A DNA stretch of 64,000 bases from Lycorma delicatula (lineage: Eukaryota > Arthropoda > Insecta > Hemiptera > Fulgoridae), in contig NC_134456.1 of NCBI RefSeq assembly GCF_047948215.1, forward strand, positions 55,383,959 to 55,447,958, read 5' to 3'. How positions within the stretch are numbered: the stretch's first letter is position 1; every line of letters starts with the position of its first letter. Of the stretch, positions 1 through 11,187 are shown one piece after another. Both the position numbers and the translations under genes were made by a program. The notes below the pieces were generated by a model. It ran no database searches. It had not been told where the DNA came from and saw only the letters and a program-made list of their open reading frames with translations.

Positions 1-199
1 AATTTTCAATTGAACTGTTTCTATAATAAGACTATTTTTTTTAACAACTAGCTTACAATAAAATAATAGGTCGTTTATTAAAGCCTTTTAGGCAAGACAA
101 GCCTAATAAATTTCATGTTTTTATCTGCCATTATTAAAAGAATTAGCGTACTTTGTTAAACACTCTGTATATTTTACATAAAGCTACCTGTAAAGTAGA

Positions 200-346
200 C
201 TTTTTTATTTGTTTGACGAAAAATTCGACACGTAAGCTCCAAACATGTGCATGATAAATCCCATGGCAATTTTGTAGCGATTAAAACTGTCATGTCTGAC
301 AGGGATTCGAACCGAGAAAAACGAACAGGGTAAATGAAGTATTTAC
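200..346 (-). repeat. tRNA-derived SINE fragment (family S1), copy a
   Basis: On the minus strand a pol III B-box-like sequence (GGTTCGAATCCC, plus-strand complement near 301-312) is followed by about 100 bases and an A-rich tail at 200-211. The body aligns by eye with the minus-strand copy at 24946-25070: both carry a CATG-containing segment just after the B box and a conserved block around the word AATTTTG. The A-box end is not clear, so the head may be truncated. No protein is encoded; such elements are moved by LINE enzymes. Confidence 0.6.
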
Positions 347-818
347 TATTTATGTAAATAAACTATTTACTTACTAGTAAGTAGGCAGGAATAATAAGAA
401 TTTTCAGTTTTATCACTTGACGGAAGAGTATTAAATTTTTTAATACCCTTTACAAATTCCGGGAAGGATGACCAATATATATATACGAAGGCTGTTCAGA
501 AAATAACAGAACATATTCAGTTACGCGCCAATGGAGATATTTAGTGACGTGCGGTTGGCAGCATTGTATTCCACATAATCTTTTCTGTAACCACATGATC
601 TTGCATTATTGATATTTGTCTTAGTTTTCTTTTTATTGTTATTTGAGTGCAACATGTTTAAGTATTTGTAGCGATTTTCAAAAGCAACGATACAAATAAC
701 ATTTTGCGTGAAACTAAAAAAAACTTTCATCACATAAACGTTTTAAATTTTGAAACAAGCTTACGGAGATGTTGCTCTGGGTCTTATGTAATGTTACGAA
801 TGGTTTTCACGATTTAAA

Positions 819-1190
819 AGCGGTCGTCAGTAGATCGAAGATGACCCTCGTCTAGGAAGGCATACATTCGACTTTCACTGATGACAACCGCGTTCAGAAA
901 ATCAACGATTGCAAATCGGCAATTGATTGCCAGATTTGCCATTTTAACTAAAAAACTGAACATGCATCGAGTTACAGCAAAGTGTGTTCCTGGTTTGACG
1001 GCCGAACAGCAGAAGAACATCGAGTGGACGTTTACCGGCAACTTCTTAAACAAGCCGATGACGATGAAACATTCGTGGAAAGGATCATGATTGTCCTCCG
1101 TCAGCCTCCCTATTTTCTTATTTCCAAAATTAAAATCGGCGATGAAAGGACGCCGTTTTAAGGCTATTGATGACATAAATAACTGTTAAA
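819..1190 (+). mobile_element. Internally deleted mariner transposon remnant
   Basis: Reading across three frames gives an ordered mariner transposase with its middle missing. An N-terminal linker (IEDDPRLGR, then TDDNRVQKIND) comes first. It is followed by the helix-turn-helix tail (LTKKLNMHRVTAKCVPGL, 946-1000) and the block just before the first catalytic Asp (HRVDVYRQLLKQADDDETF, 1020-1076). The sequence then jumps at about 1090-1105 to the C-terminal block seen after the last catalytic residue in mariners (YFLISKIK, then MKGRRFKAIDDI, 1110-1180). The whole DDD catalytic core, roughly 170 residues in a normal protein of about 345, is absent. Frameshifts near 885, 1018 and 1135 confirm a dead copy. 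Family membership is inferred from motif order, not from a search. Confidence 0.72.
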
Positions 1191-1778
1191 ATACAATATT
1201 AAAAATCGTAAACAAAGAAAAATAATTCATAAGCGATTTAACACTACTATTGTTTCGAGCAAAATAATCGTTTAAAATGACAGAGAAAAGACTTGTTCCA
1301 AGATCAACGTACTCCACCGTAAAGAATTATTTAATACCACTGTTAGGTACAATACAAGTCCCGACATTGCAAGAAAACATTCTTTCACGTTTTACCACCC
1401 TATGTCACGTCACACGACAGCCAAGTTCTAACATAAGATGAAAGAAAGTATAAGTGAATTCGATAATAATTTAACAGAATGTAATCAAGATAATCATTAC
1501 TTTTACTGTATGTTTTTTAAAAAAAAAATTAAATAGCAATTTGGATTTTTTTTATCGATCAGTTATAATCTCCATAAATCAAATTCGCGTAGACTTACAG
1601 CGGAATTAGTTTGAAAAAATAAAACATGGAAAGTACCATAAAGAAATACCCACGTGTTTTAGTACTAACGACCTCGGTCTCTTTCATTCAAAAGGAAAGT
1701 TTCCTTCATATTCGTATAAGCTGCAAAATTCATGTTGTCACTCCCAACACGCCTTAAGCTCACAATGTGAATTATCAC
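1191..1778. other. AT-rich interval, no gene seen
   Basis: No long open frame, RNA gene or repeat that I could match to another part of the window. Homopolymer A and T runs are common. Confidence 0.5.
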
Positions 1779-1930
1779 AAAAAAATCTGATGTGGACACC
1801 AGATTTCCTTGTACGCCTATTAAATTACATATACACATATTTTTAAAATTAAAAGTATATAAAATTTTATTTCATTAATAACTTCTTGATATTTTTTTTT
1901 ATTGTTATAATTGAATTATTTATCGTTATT
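1779..1930 (-). repeat. Dispersed repeat DR, copy 1 (3' part only)
   Basis: The reverse complement matches the 3' third of the DR copies at 7677 and 23655. It has the same word AATGAAATAAAATTTTA, an AT-rich stretch, then a block about a TTTAATAGGCGTACAAGG-like word, ending in ACATCAG followed by a T run. The 5' two thirds are missing. The piece abuts a SINE fragment at 1931, so one repeat probably landed in or beside the other. Confidence 0.65.
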
Positions 1931-1990
1931 TGAAACTCAACCACCAAAGAACACCGGTATCCCACGATCTAGTATAGAAATCCGAAACAT
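1931..1990 (-). repeat. SINE family S2 fragment, copy a
   Basis: About 60 bases match the middle of the full SINE at 56547-56826 in the same orientation. Shared words include CCACCAAAGAACACCGGTAT and ACGATCTAGTAT, with a one-base insertion in this copy. Both the tRNA-like head and the poly(A) tail are missing. Confidence 0.7.
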
Positions 1991-4439
1991 AGCAAGGCAA
2001 TATTGATGGTAGGGAGAGCCGATCTAGGTTTAAAATAATTGTTTTTTTTGAATTTCTTTTTAAAACCTTTATTTATTTAAAATTTTCATAATAATGACAA
2101 TAAATGTTAGTCATAATTCACCCCCTTCCCACCGAAAAAAATTCTTTGCTAACTTTTGGTTGTACATTTTTTCACTAGAATTTTTTTTAGTTTCCTCCAT
2201 TTAATATAGTAAACGTAGAACTATAAAAAAAAAAACATTTTGAAATGTGATTTTGGAAATGAGGGAACAGGTAAAAAATAAAAAATACCGAATATTTGAA
2301 TTTTTTAAACTATTTTTTGGTTTATTTAAATTTATAATGATAATTTTACAAACCATCATCGATTACCCCAACCCCAAAAAATTATGGTTTTTTCATATAC
2401 AATTATTTTTCCATTATATAAAAATAAGAAACCGATGCCAGGAAACTTCGTTGTAACCAATGTCACTTTGTCGTTGTTATATGCGTACCTCGATAACAAC
2501 GCATACGTAAATTAATTGTTTGCAATTCTTCGTAAAATGTCGACGGTCAGAAGTAGGCATAATAAAGAGTACATTTCATATTAATGGTTTCTATTTAATT
2601 TTACAAATTCAATTAGTTCAATTCAATTCGAAACATTCAAAATTAAAAAAAAAAACTAGTTTAAAAAATTCTTGTTTTTTTTTTCTTACCTTAATTTTTA
2701 TTGATAAAATTTACTTTATATTACATTTTCTAAATTCAATAGCCCGTTTGTACGAAAAAAGCTGCATCTAGATAAAAATAAGAAAAGGAACGCCGAAATA
2801 AACTATTAAAGCGATTAATATGAGAACGTAGGCTAAGGATGTGTAAAGAAAGCGAGAATATTTATCGGGAAAATTAACGTAACTAATTTTAATTAGAAAA
2901 TCAAACAAACAAATTTGTTTGAGATGATCAGGCCGGCCGTATATCTCGATGTTAAGCAACGATGAAAAGAATAAAATGAAAAATATTTTCAAATAGTTTA
3001 CGCGGATGAAGTATTTTTTCGTTTAAAATATCTACCAAAAATACATAGAACGGGATTACCACTAGAAAATAGAGTAAGCGTTATCAACCAGAAACGACCC
3101 GGTTTGTGAAGAAAATAACAAATTGAACATACAAATGTATATAAACAAAACATTAATAATATGTGGGAGCGTTTAAATAACTTTTTAACTGTTCTGCTTG
3201 GAAACGATCTATTTTTTTACGGTTATCAGAAAAATATAACGTTATGAGGTAATTAAGTGTAACTTTGATGTCTTTAAGTATATCACACAAAAATAATTTT
3301 ATTATGTTGTTCAAGTTTTACCGTTTAGACAAACACAGCAAACAACATTCAAGGTTATGACTTTTAAAAAGAGCATCATTAAATAAGATTATCATCGATT
3401 GAATGCTGTAACCGATCTAACAATGTCTACAGTATTATCGTTAATACTTTTCATTCATTCACAATTTTTTAAGCATTCTTTATATAGAGTTTTATAATAA
3501 CCTGATGAAATAAATAATTATCAAATAAATTATGTAAAATTATTACAACGAGGATAAAAGTGGATTATACTTCTTTTTTTTTTACCGAATTTATAATAAA
3601 ATTACAACAAAGAACAAAAAATTGCAATAACACCTTTCAGTAATAATAATAATAATAATTTATTTTTTTTATTTATTAGTTTGTATTTTTTGTGCAATAG
3701 GACAGCCTTTGTGTATTACACAATAGTACATAAAAAAGAATATCTATATACATTAAATATAAATTAAAAATGTCAATATAAATTAAAAATACAAATTTTA
3801 ATCATTAGTTCATAATAATTATTAGTCATTGGTTCATAATCATAGCTCATATAATTATTAGTTCATAAAAATAAGAGTAATACTGGTGTTTTAATTATGT
3901 TACACAATTATATTATTATATGTCTTTGCATAAATACAAGATTACAGATAAACATATACACTTAATTAAAAATACACATAATTCAGGAAACAAAATTAAA
4001 TAATATAGTTTAATAACAATAATAACATTAGTTACAATTCAAAAATTTACATCTTATCTCCTTCATCCAATTACATTTAAATAGAATTTCAGTTACTTAT
4101 ACAGCACTGTCAATATATATATATACATACACACACACATATATATATGTGCAGGTAAAAGAGACACAAAAGAAATTTACGTCATTGTTATACAATATAA
4201 TTGATTTTAATTATTAAAATATTTATTTATTTATTAATAGAAAATTGTTTTAATTTATATAACTTAACTACGGTCAAGCAGAAGAGGGTTAGTGAAGTTC
4301 TGTAGTAATCTAGTATTATGGGTTTTTATACTTTTAATATCTATATTATATCGGAGTAAAACCTACTCAGTTCAAAAACGAAATTCTTCCTCGGTTGAAA
4401 AAAGTCTATTTTATCATATTTTTTTACAGCAGTTAAAGC
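1991..4439. other. Long AT-rich interval, no supported gene
   Basis: The short open frames here are low-complexity and have no recognisable domain. Small features include a 16-base palindrome (CAAACAAATTTGTTTG) near 2905, a (TAA)n run near 3643-3660 and mixed (TA)n/(CA)n tracts near 4112-4150. A short stretch near 2950 (GTTAAGCAACG) recalls part of 5S rRNA but is too short to call. Confidence 0.5.
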
Positions 4440-6482
4440 GCATCTTTAAGAGATAATGTGTAGAGTATGCAAGAGGACAAACGTTTTGAATATTGCTTCC
4501 GGGTGTACGTAACTGTATTTCGTTTTCGATGTTATAGTCTCTTCAAGAATTCCAGGTTGAGGTTTTATATTCAAACTGGCTTCGAACAAGTGACTTGAAG
4601 AGTAAGACACAAGGTCGAGGATCAACAAAAGGTCTCGCAATCCATTTCAACAGACCAAGATTTCTCTTCGCTCGGCTCACAATCATGTCTGCGTGTTTAG
4701 AAAGGTATAGCTTGGAGTCAAGGAGTATGCCTAGGTCGGTGACGGAGTTCACAGTATTAATGGGAAGAGAGTTTATTAGAGTTTATTAGAGAGATTATAC
4801 CAAGCAATGTTAGTTTTTCGGGAGAACGGAATATGTTTAATTTTTGAGAAATTTAGCGGCATGTGATTTCTCATTGCCCACTGGTAAATATGGTTAATAT
4901 AGCGTTGTAACATTAGGTGATCATGTAAGCTTTTAATCTGAAGAAATATTTTAAGGTATTCGGCATACATACTCAGACCAACAGAGACGGATTCAGTAAT
5001 ATCATTTATAAAAAGTAGAAACAGCAACGGACCAAGGTTGGAACCCTGTGTAACTCCAGAGATTGCAGAGAATTCTCTTTGGGAAGAGCATCCAGCATAC
5101 CTAACAGCAAAAGTTCTGTTATTCAAGTATGAAGAGATCCACTTGACAAGACGCTCATTGAACCCAAATTCAGCCAACTTCTTTTGGAGCAGGTAATGGG
5201 GCATTTTGTCAAATGCTTTTTGAAAACCAAAATAGATAGCATCCACCTGACCTTGAGATTCAACAACAGGACCAATTTTATTAAGGAAACAATTGAGGTT
5301 TTTTGGTTGTGGAACGGGATTGCATGAAGCCGTGTTAAGAAGCGTAGATGTTATGTTGGATGTTTTGAGGTATACGAGATGTTAGGATTGATTCAAAAAT
5401 TTTAGAAAAGGAGGATATTACGGAAATAGGGCGGAAATTAGAAATAAGGGGGACACTAGGTTTGGGAATTGGAGTAACGATCGCCTTTTTCCATAGGCTG
5501 GGGAAGGTACCTGATTTCAAGCTCCAGTTGCACAATGAGGCCAGAATAGGAGCGATCACGCTGCTGACGCATTTAATAATAAATGGTGGTATGCCATCAG
5601 GTCCACTGGGCGCCTTGTGATTAATTCCGTTAATGGTGGTTAATACTAATTCGACGCTGACATAGGGTATATCAAGCTCAGCACACTTCATCCGATCTTT
5701 GGACGTTGAAGAGGTATCCGCTTGTACATCCTCTGGAAAAGACTGAAACACAGATTGAAAGTACTCCCCAAAACGAGTACATAGCACTTGAGGATCGGTG
5801 ACTGGTTCATTATCGATCAGAGGTGCAACTACTCTTTCTGGGTTAGATCTGTGTTGTGAGACGTATTTACAAAACCTTGAAGGCTTAAACGTTAGATCGC
5901 TTTCGATGAACCTTGCGTGGTTATAATTATCCCTAGAAAGCATCAGTTTAACTTTCTTTCGTAGCTCTGAAAACGAGCGATAGTCAGAAGTAAGTCTCGT
6001 TAATTTAAATCGTCGATGTGCTACTTTTTTCTTCTTAATCAGCGCTATAAGGTCGGCTGAAAACCAGAACGGAAACTTAGGCGATCGACGACGAGTGATG
6101 GAATATTCTTGGCTATAGCTTTTCTGAACACCTGATGGAAATTCGTCACAGCTTCGTCCAGGTTAGGACACAGAAGAACATTGGCCCAATCTGCGTTCGT
6201 CACGTCTATAAAGAAAGATTTAAAGTCTCCCTTTCTGAAATTATACGTGGAACGATTTGTAACATGATCATGAATGAACGAAGAGTCGTGTAAGATTATT
6301 GAGAACGGAGGATGATGTTTATCCGGGTGCACAACACCGTCCGAAGAAAGAGTTGACACAGTTACATTCGTCAATACAAAATCTAGGCTAGTTCCTTGTG
6401 CAAAGTTATGGTTATAAAAACCTAGGTTCAAAAAATCGACTAGATTGAAGATGTGGTTAGATCGACGTAAAATATGATCAAT
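4440..6482 (-). mobile_element. 5'-truncated CR1/Jockey-type non-LTR retrotransposon
   Basis: Read on the minus strand, three open pieces appear in the usual LINE order. First comes the end of an APE-type endonuclease (DFVLTN at about 6370, then HPDKHHPPF, 6045-6480). Next are the RT fingers (APSGPDGIPPFIIK at about 5590, FRPISVISSFSKIFESIL). Then come RT motif A (FGFQKAFDKMPHYLL), motif B (SGVTQGSNLGPLLFLLFIND) and the thumb (DLGILLDSKLYLSKHADMI, 4543-4752). Frames are broken near 6044, 5330 and 4770. The catalytic YADD box reads YAEY at about 4965-4976, so both catalytic aspartates are lost. The 5' end, ORF1 and most of the endonuclease are missing, as is usual for 5'-truncated insertions. 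CR1 rather than Jockey is favoured by the SGV(P/T)QGS..GPLLF..FIND style, but the clade call is tentative. Confidence 0.85.
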
Positions 6483-6530
6483 GTTATGTTACTTTACTAG
6501 CAGACCCGGCAATGCTTCGCTATTGCTAGA

Positions 6531-6532
<2 letters not shown>

Positions 6533-6602
<70 letters not shown>
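6533..6602. repeat. (TG)35 microsatellite
   Basis: An uninterrupted run of TG dinucleotides directly visible in the sequence, followed by a short (TA)n/(CA)n tail. Such tracts are polymorphic and can adopt Z-DNA. Confidence 0.98.
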
Positions 6603-6614
<12 letters not shown>

Positions 6615-7149
6615 ACACACAATTGAAAGTTTGATATAACATTAAAAAAATGAATATTACGGAACTTCACTAAATTTTACCTCTCACTTTATAAAAGTTA
6701 GAACGTAATTAAATCCAATGGGCAAAAAAATAGCACCACCTATTGGATGTAATTCAAACCGCTCACTAAACACAGTAATCGGTAGAAAATAACTGTTTAA
6801 TAAAAAGAGATACGGCTATAAAATCATCACAGTTAATAGTGAACATAAAGAAACTTACAAAACATTACGGAACTTCACAATATTAACCTTTTACTTAATA
6901 AAAGTCAAAATGTAAATAAATCTAATTGTCAAAACAGCACTAACCATCGGATTTAATTCAAACTACTCTCTAAACATAGTACTCTGTTCAAAATACCCCT
7001 AACTTAATTTCTACTAATCAGATCGAGGATTTCAATAGCTTTAAACCTTCTACGAACAACGCGGACCACCTTGCAAAAACCTGCGCGTAAATTGGTCCAG
7101 TAGTTTTTTAGTTTATAGCAGACAATTATACAAACATTGCCATTTATGT

Positions 7150-7565
7150 ATATAGAAGAAGAAAGTTTGTATGTTTGTTTCGTAAATATCTGGACACCCT
7201 CACCACCTAGCGGGTAAAGTTTTTGCAAAACGTTATCTTTTCTCGTAACTAATATATTCTGAAAATAAACCAAATCGGTTCATAAATACAATTTTTCTAA
7301 ATATTTCAACCCGAGCGCCACCTAGCCGATCCATTTTTTGCAAAAATATTTATTTCCACCTAACTAATATATATTCTGAATATGAACCAAATCGGACCGT
7401 AAATGCAATTATTCCAAATATCTCAACTCCAACGCTATGTAGCGGGTCCATTTTTTACAGAGGTATTTATTTCCATGTAACACATATTCTGAATATGAGC
7501 TAAATCGGACATAAAATACAATTTTTTGAAATATCTCGACCCCTGCGCCACCTAGCGGATCCAAA
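7150..7565. repeat. Four degenerate tandem units of about 115-120 bp
   Basis: Each unit carries the block GCGCCACCTAGCGG or a variant (near 7205, 7315, 7435 and 7550), then a GGGTCCATTTTTTGCA-like block, a TATTTATTTCC block, and ATATTCTGAATATGA leading to CAAATCGGA. The units are diverged from each other, so the array is old. Confidence 0.75.
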
Positions 7566-7676
7566 CTAATTCAGAAACGTTCGCGGGCGTACACAACAAC
7601 TCGCCAAAATTTGTTCGGAATCGGATGAATGGTATAGAAACGCATACGGGACAAACAAACAAACAAACTCATTTTT

Positions 7677-8366
7677 ACTTCTTTTTTACGACGTAAAGGA
7701 AGTATTGTGATCGCGAAAAATGTCGGTTTTCAGATTTCAACGGAAATATCCATTTTGACCATCTTTGAATCCATTTCGAATAGATTCGGCGTGACGTCTA
7801 CATGTACGTACGTATGTATATCGCATAACTCAAAAATTATTAGCCGTAGAATGTTGAAATTTTGGATTTAGAACTGTTGTAACATCTAGTTGTGCACCTC
7901 CCCTTTTGATTGCAATCGACTGGACCAAAAGTGTCCAAAAAAGTCTAATTTCAATTTTTTTTTATTTTGGAATTTTTCTTAACTGTAGTAATAAAGCCCC
8001 CATTGGAGAAATTTTCAACGTTAAATCATAAGTAGTTCTTATTTTCATTGGTTCCAGAGTTATAGCTAAATAAAATATTAATTATTGAAATATTTGGCTC
8101 TTTCAAGAGGAAGCCAGGCACATCAGTTCAAATCCCAGTTTCCCCTTTTTTTTTAACTATATTAATTTAATAATAATTATTAATCTCTGATTGTAACAAA
8201 AATTTTACTATAAGCAATAATTCAGTAATAATAATAATAATATATATATATTATATATATGAAAAAATAACAGAAGTTATTAATGAAATAAAATTTTATC
8301 TAATAAAATGTATATTTGTAATTTAATAGGCGTACAAGCAAGTCATGTGATGTCACATCAGATTTA
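7677..8366 (+). repeat. Dispersed repeat DR, copy 2 (longest copy)
   Basis: This is the fullest copy of a family seen five times in the window. It starts with an ACGACGTAAAGGAAG block and GTGATCGCGAAAAA. It continues with a TTTCAACGGAAATATCCATT block, the GTACGTACGTATGTATATCGC stretch and GCACCTCCCCTTTTGATTGC. Near 8115-8135 there is a tRNA B-box-like word (AGTTCAAATCCC) before a T run. It ends in a 3' block about AATGAAATAAAATTTTAT and CACATCAG. No open frame is present, so it is non-autonomous. The B-box-like word could suggest a SINE-like or composite origin, but no A box is visible and the class is open. Confidence 0.8.
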
Positions 8367-9780
8367 TATATATATTGATAACACTTCATTTCATTGCGAA
8401 CAAGATTACCTTTTGTTACCGATAAATAAGAACAAAATATTTAAATGATATTAATGATTTTATAATATTTGTCAGAAATATATAATTTTAAATGCAAAGA
8501 ATTTTTTTGATTTCAGAACTAATTAAAATAAATTATATTAGGTCATACAAAACTACCAAAATAGATACCGAAAAACATAGAAACCTAGGAATATAAATTA
8601 AACTGAAGATACTGAACTAAAATTACATAAGACAGGCAGAATATATATATACCCACAGACAACTGAAACACAACAGAATCAGCTTTTGTTAATTACCTCT
8701 TATATACAGGATACTCAATGGCAATAACACTACACTGCAAAATTAACTAAGATCTTAAGAGTTTAAATTTGCTAATAGAGTAAATTTGACAAAAAAATAG
8801 ATGATCAAACGAAATATAATATAATATACATTATTATTCAATTATATACTTTAGGGATTTCGTAACTTTTTTGAGATGATCGCCATTAAAAACAGTGGTT
8901 CCGGAAATTTTTCTGAAAAACGTGCTGACAATTAGGTTCAGAAACTAATTTTTTCAAAGAAAAATGTTTCAATTATTTGACAACTATTAGGTTTCCTAAT
9001 AATTTTTAAAAAATATTAACATCTTTGTCGTATTGCACAGAGAAAGCAAATTGAAATATGGAATAGTTATAGGTAAAATTCTAAGATTAACCGCTAATTA
9101 GATTTCAGAATATTAGAACACGTGATTAGAGAGAAATTTGAAGTACAATAAAATAGAGAGTTATTCACAGTAACATTTATTGTTAAACATAGTATAATAT
9201 AATAAAAATGAATGTTGTATTAATAGAATGGAATGGAGAATACCATAAAATAGTCAAATGAATGATAACGAAAAATAAAAGATAATAAATGTGGGCTTAA
9301 ATTTTCAGTTAAATAGTAAAGAAAAGAGAATTTTTATTTTAATAGCAATTATTTAATAAATGAACAATTATTAATTATTTTGAACGTTACATTTTCATAA
9401 AAAATAACCAACCGAAATTTAATTAAATTTTGATATGCTGTATATTTTAATTTTCATGTCTATAAACATATTATTTTAATTAATTATTTTATCGGTTTTT
9501 ATTCCATATTTGACTTTTAATTCACAAATCTATTGTAATTTTGACTGACTTTTGATAAAAAATATTAATTTTCTTTGTCATGTAACTTCTTTTGTCACAG
9601 GGATACGTTTAATGATGACTTAGTGTCAAAGATACCCCAATAGTTAACAACTTATTGTTAAGTACATTCCATTATTTTTGGAATACAAATATTTTTGTTT
9701 TGATATTTACTATTAAAGTTCTATTAAATTAAGAAGAAAAAGGTTTTATATCGTAAAGTATCGCATACTTACTCATATTA
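8367..9780. other. AT-rich interval, no gene seen
   Basis: Very AT-rich with no open frame or repeat match that I can support. Confidence 0.5.
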
Positions 9781-10395
9781 TGTTTGCGCGGGTGAACGCA
9801 CACACATCTAGTATGTAGATATAAAATGTTCAATGATTAATGAACTTTTGGGAAGCTTTTGTCCGTTTGTAGCAACATCACGCGAGAACCAATCGACTGA
9901 TTAATTTCAAATTTTCAGAATACATTCATGTTATCCTAGGGATAACATGAATAACAGAGATATTTTAAGCCATAGATCAAGGCCTTAGTCCCCTTGGGGC
10001 TGAAGTTGTGAATTGTTCCTCTTGGATGACGATATAATTCTGTTTTTGATGTTTTTCTATGTAAAGATAATAGACCAACAAATTGATGTGCGTTTTATAA
10101 CTCATTCGATTTTCAACTGTCTACCTTGACCTCTTCCCAAGATGTATAGGGTATCGTAGTTTAACGGAAAGGGAATCGTAAGAAGATATTTTCATCTACA
10201 GCAGTAGCGTATTAGAGCTTCTATGTCAAGAACGAGGGAAACGGTGTAGGAAAGAGAGCTTTTCGGCTTTAATCGTTATTTATCAGTATTATTCTCACAA
10301 ACATGAGGATAACGCAGCGGGGTTCAAAGGGTGGAGATTCCGAGATAAATGGGAAGGGCTTGCTTTGCTCGCCCTGATAATATAATGTAACGGTT
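9781..10395 (+). repeat. Dispersed repeat related to 49115-49270, with a hairpin
   Basis: The part at 9850-10020 is similar to the reverse complement of 49115-49270. Shared blocks include a GTTTGTAGCAACATCACGCGA-like stretch, an ACCAATCGACTG/ACCGATTG block, CATTC(A/G)TGTTATCC and GGGGCTGAAGTTGTGAATT. The remainder to 10395 ends with AGGGCTTGCTTTGCTCGCCC before AT-rich DNA and looks like the same element. No coding frame is seen. A 13-bp perfect hairpin is present at 9924-9952. Confidence 0.6.
9924..9952. repeat. Perfect 13-bp inverted repeat with 3-base loop
   Basis: Arms ATTCATGTTATCC (9924-9936) and GGATAACATGAAT (9940-9952) are exact complements around TAG. The related repeat near 49170 has only one arm, so the second arm is specific to this copy. 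Confidence 0.9.
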
Positions 10396-11179
10396 AGTGT
10401 AATATAAAACTAAAACTAACCTGTTATCATCTGACTGTTTCCTCTAATACTTTTGTAATGTACGTCTTTTACTTAACGAAAAATTAATTTTAAAAAGTAT
10501 TTTTTTTTTTTGTATTTTTAAATAAATTTCAAATTTATAGGACTGGAAGATGTTAATCCGTCCGTTTTGGAAGAAGAAAAAGAATAAAAGTCGTGTGTTT
10601 TTCAGAATCATTTTATTAGGAAAGTCATTTTTTTTAATTTAAAAAAAAATATTTTTTTTTTAATATCTCGTTCTGTGGTAGTTTACCAGCTTATTTTAAC
10701 CTGCTAATATTAGAATCTAAAAAATTTAAACATCGTTAAGGTGAAACTTTACATAAAATTCTTAACCGAAATTTCTTTATATATAAATGTTCTCCAAAGT
10801 TAAATTGAGAATAAATCACGTTATCTAAATATAAGCTTACTTATTATTAATTAAATTAAATTAAAAAAATATTTATTCGGCATAAAATTTGTGTTTCATC
10901 ATCTACGATATGTTGTTAGAAAAGCAGATTTCTTAGAAATTAATATCATTAAGATTTTTGTAGTTAATGATAATAAAAATGGTTAGTAATTTTTTTTAGA
11001 AGCTAATTTAATTTTCTATTCTTTTAAATTTTGTGTCTGTTGCCACAAAATACATTAGAAATACATTTCTACAAATATTTTTATTTTTACATGTTAATTA
11101 GCGAAGAAGTAATAAAAATTTTTAAAAACACGCCGACGAATGCTGTTGATAATAATACTTCAAATTCATATTTTTGTTA
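10396..11179. other. AT-rich interval, no gene seen
   Basis: Homopolymer-rich spacer between the dispersed repeat and the RTE element. No feature supported. Confidence 0.5.
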
Positions 11180-11187
11180 AATAAACA

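Larger units (their letters stand above)
6483..7676. repeat. Unclassified dispersed-type repeat with internal tandem units
   Basis: The segment opens with a GACCCGGCAATGCTTCGC word just 3' of the truncated LINE. It then runs through the (TG)n tract, AT-rich filler and the tandem units at 7150-7565, and ends in a CATACGGGACAAACAAACAA word near 7645-7667. Similar openings and endings are common in arthropod repeats, but I cannot name the class. No coding potential was seen; the 89-residue minus-strand frame at 7004-7273 is a repeat translation. Confidence 0.4.

Noticed and set aside
814..1176. 120-residue minus-strand ORF
   Set aside because: The plus strand of the same interval reads as ordered mariner transposase blocks, so this is a shadow.
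2927..2965. 5S rRNA-like stretch (GATCAG, then GTTAAGCAACG)
   Set aside because: Only short words match; the rest of 5S rRNA and its promoter are absent.
9937..9946. Half of an intron homing-endonuclease site (TAGGGATAAC)
   Set aside because: Only ten bases match and the word arises from the hairpin; no homing endonuclease gene is present.
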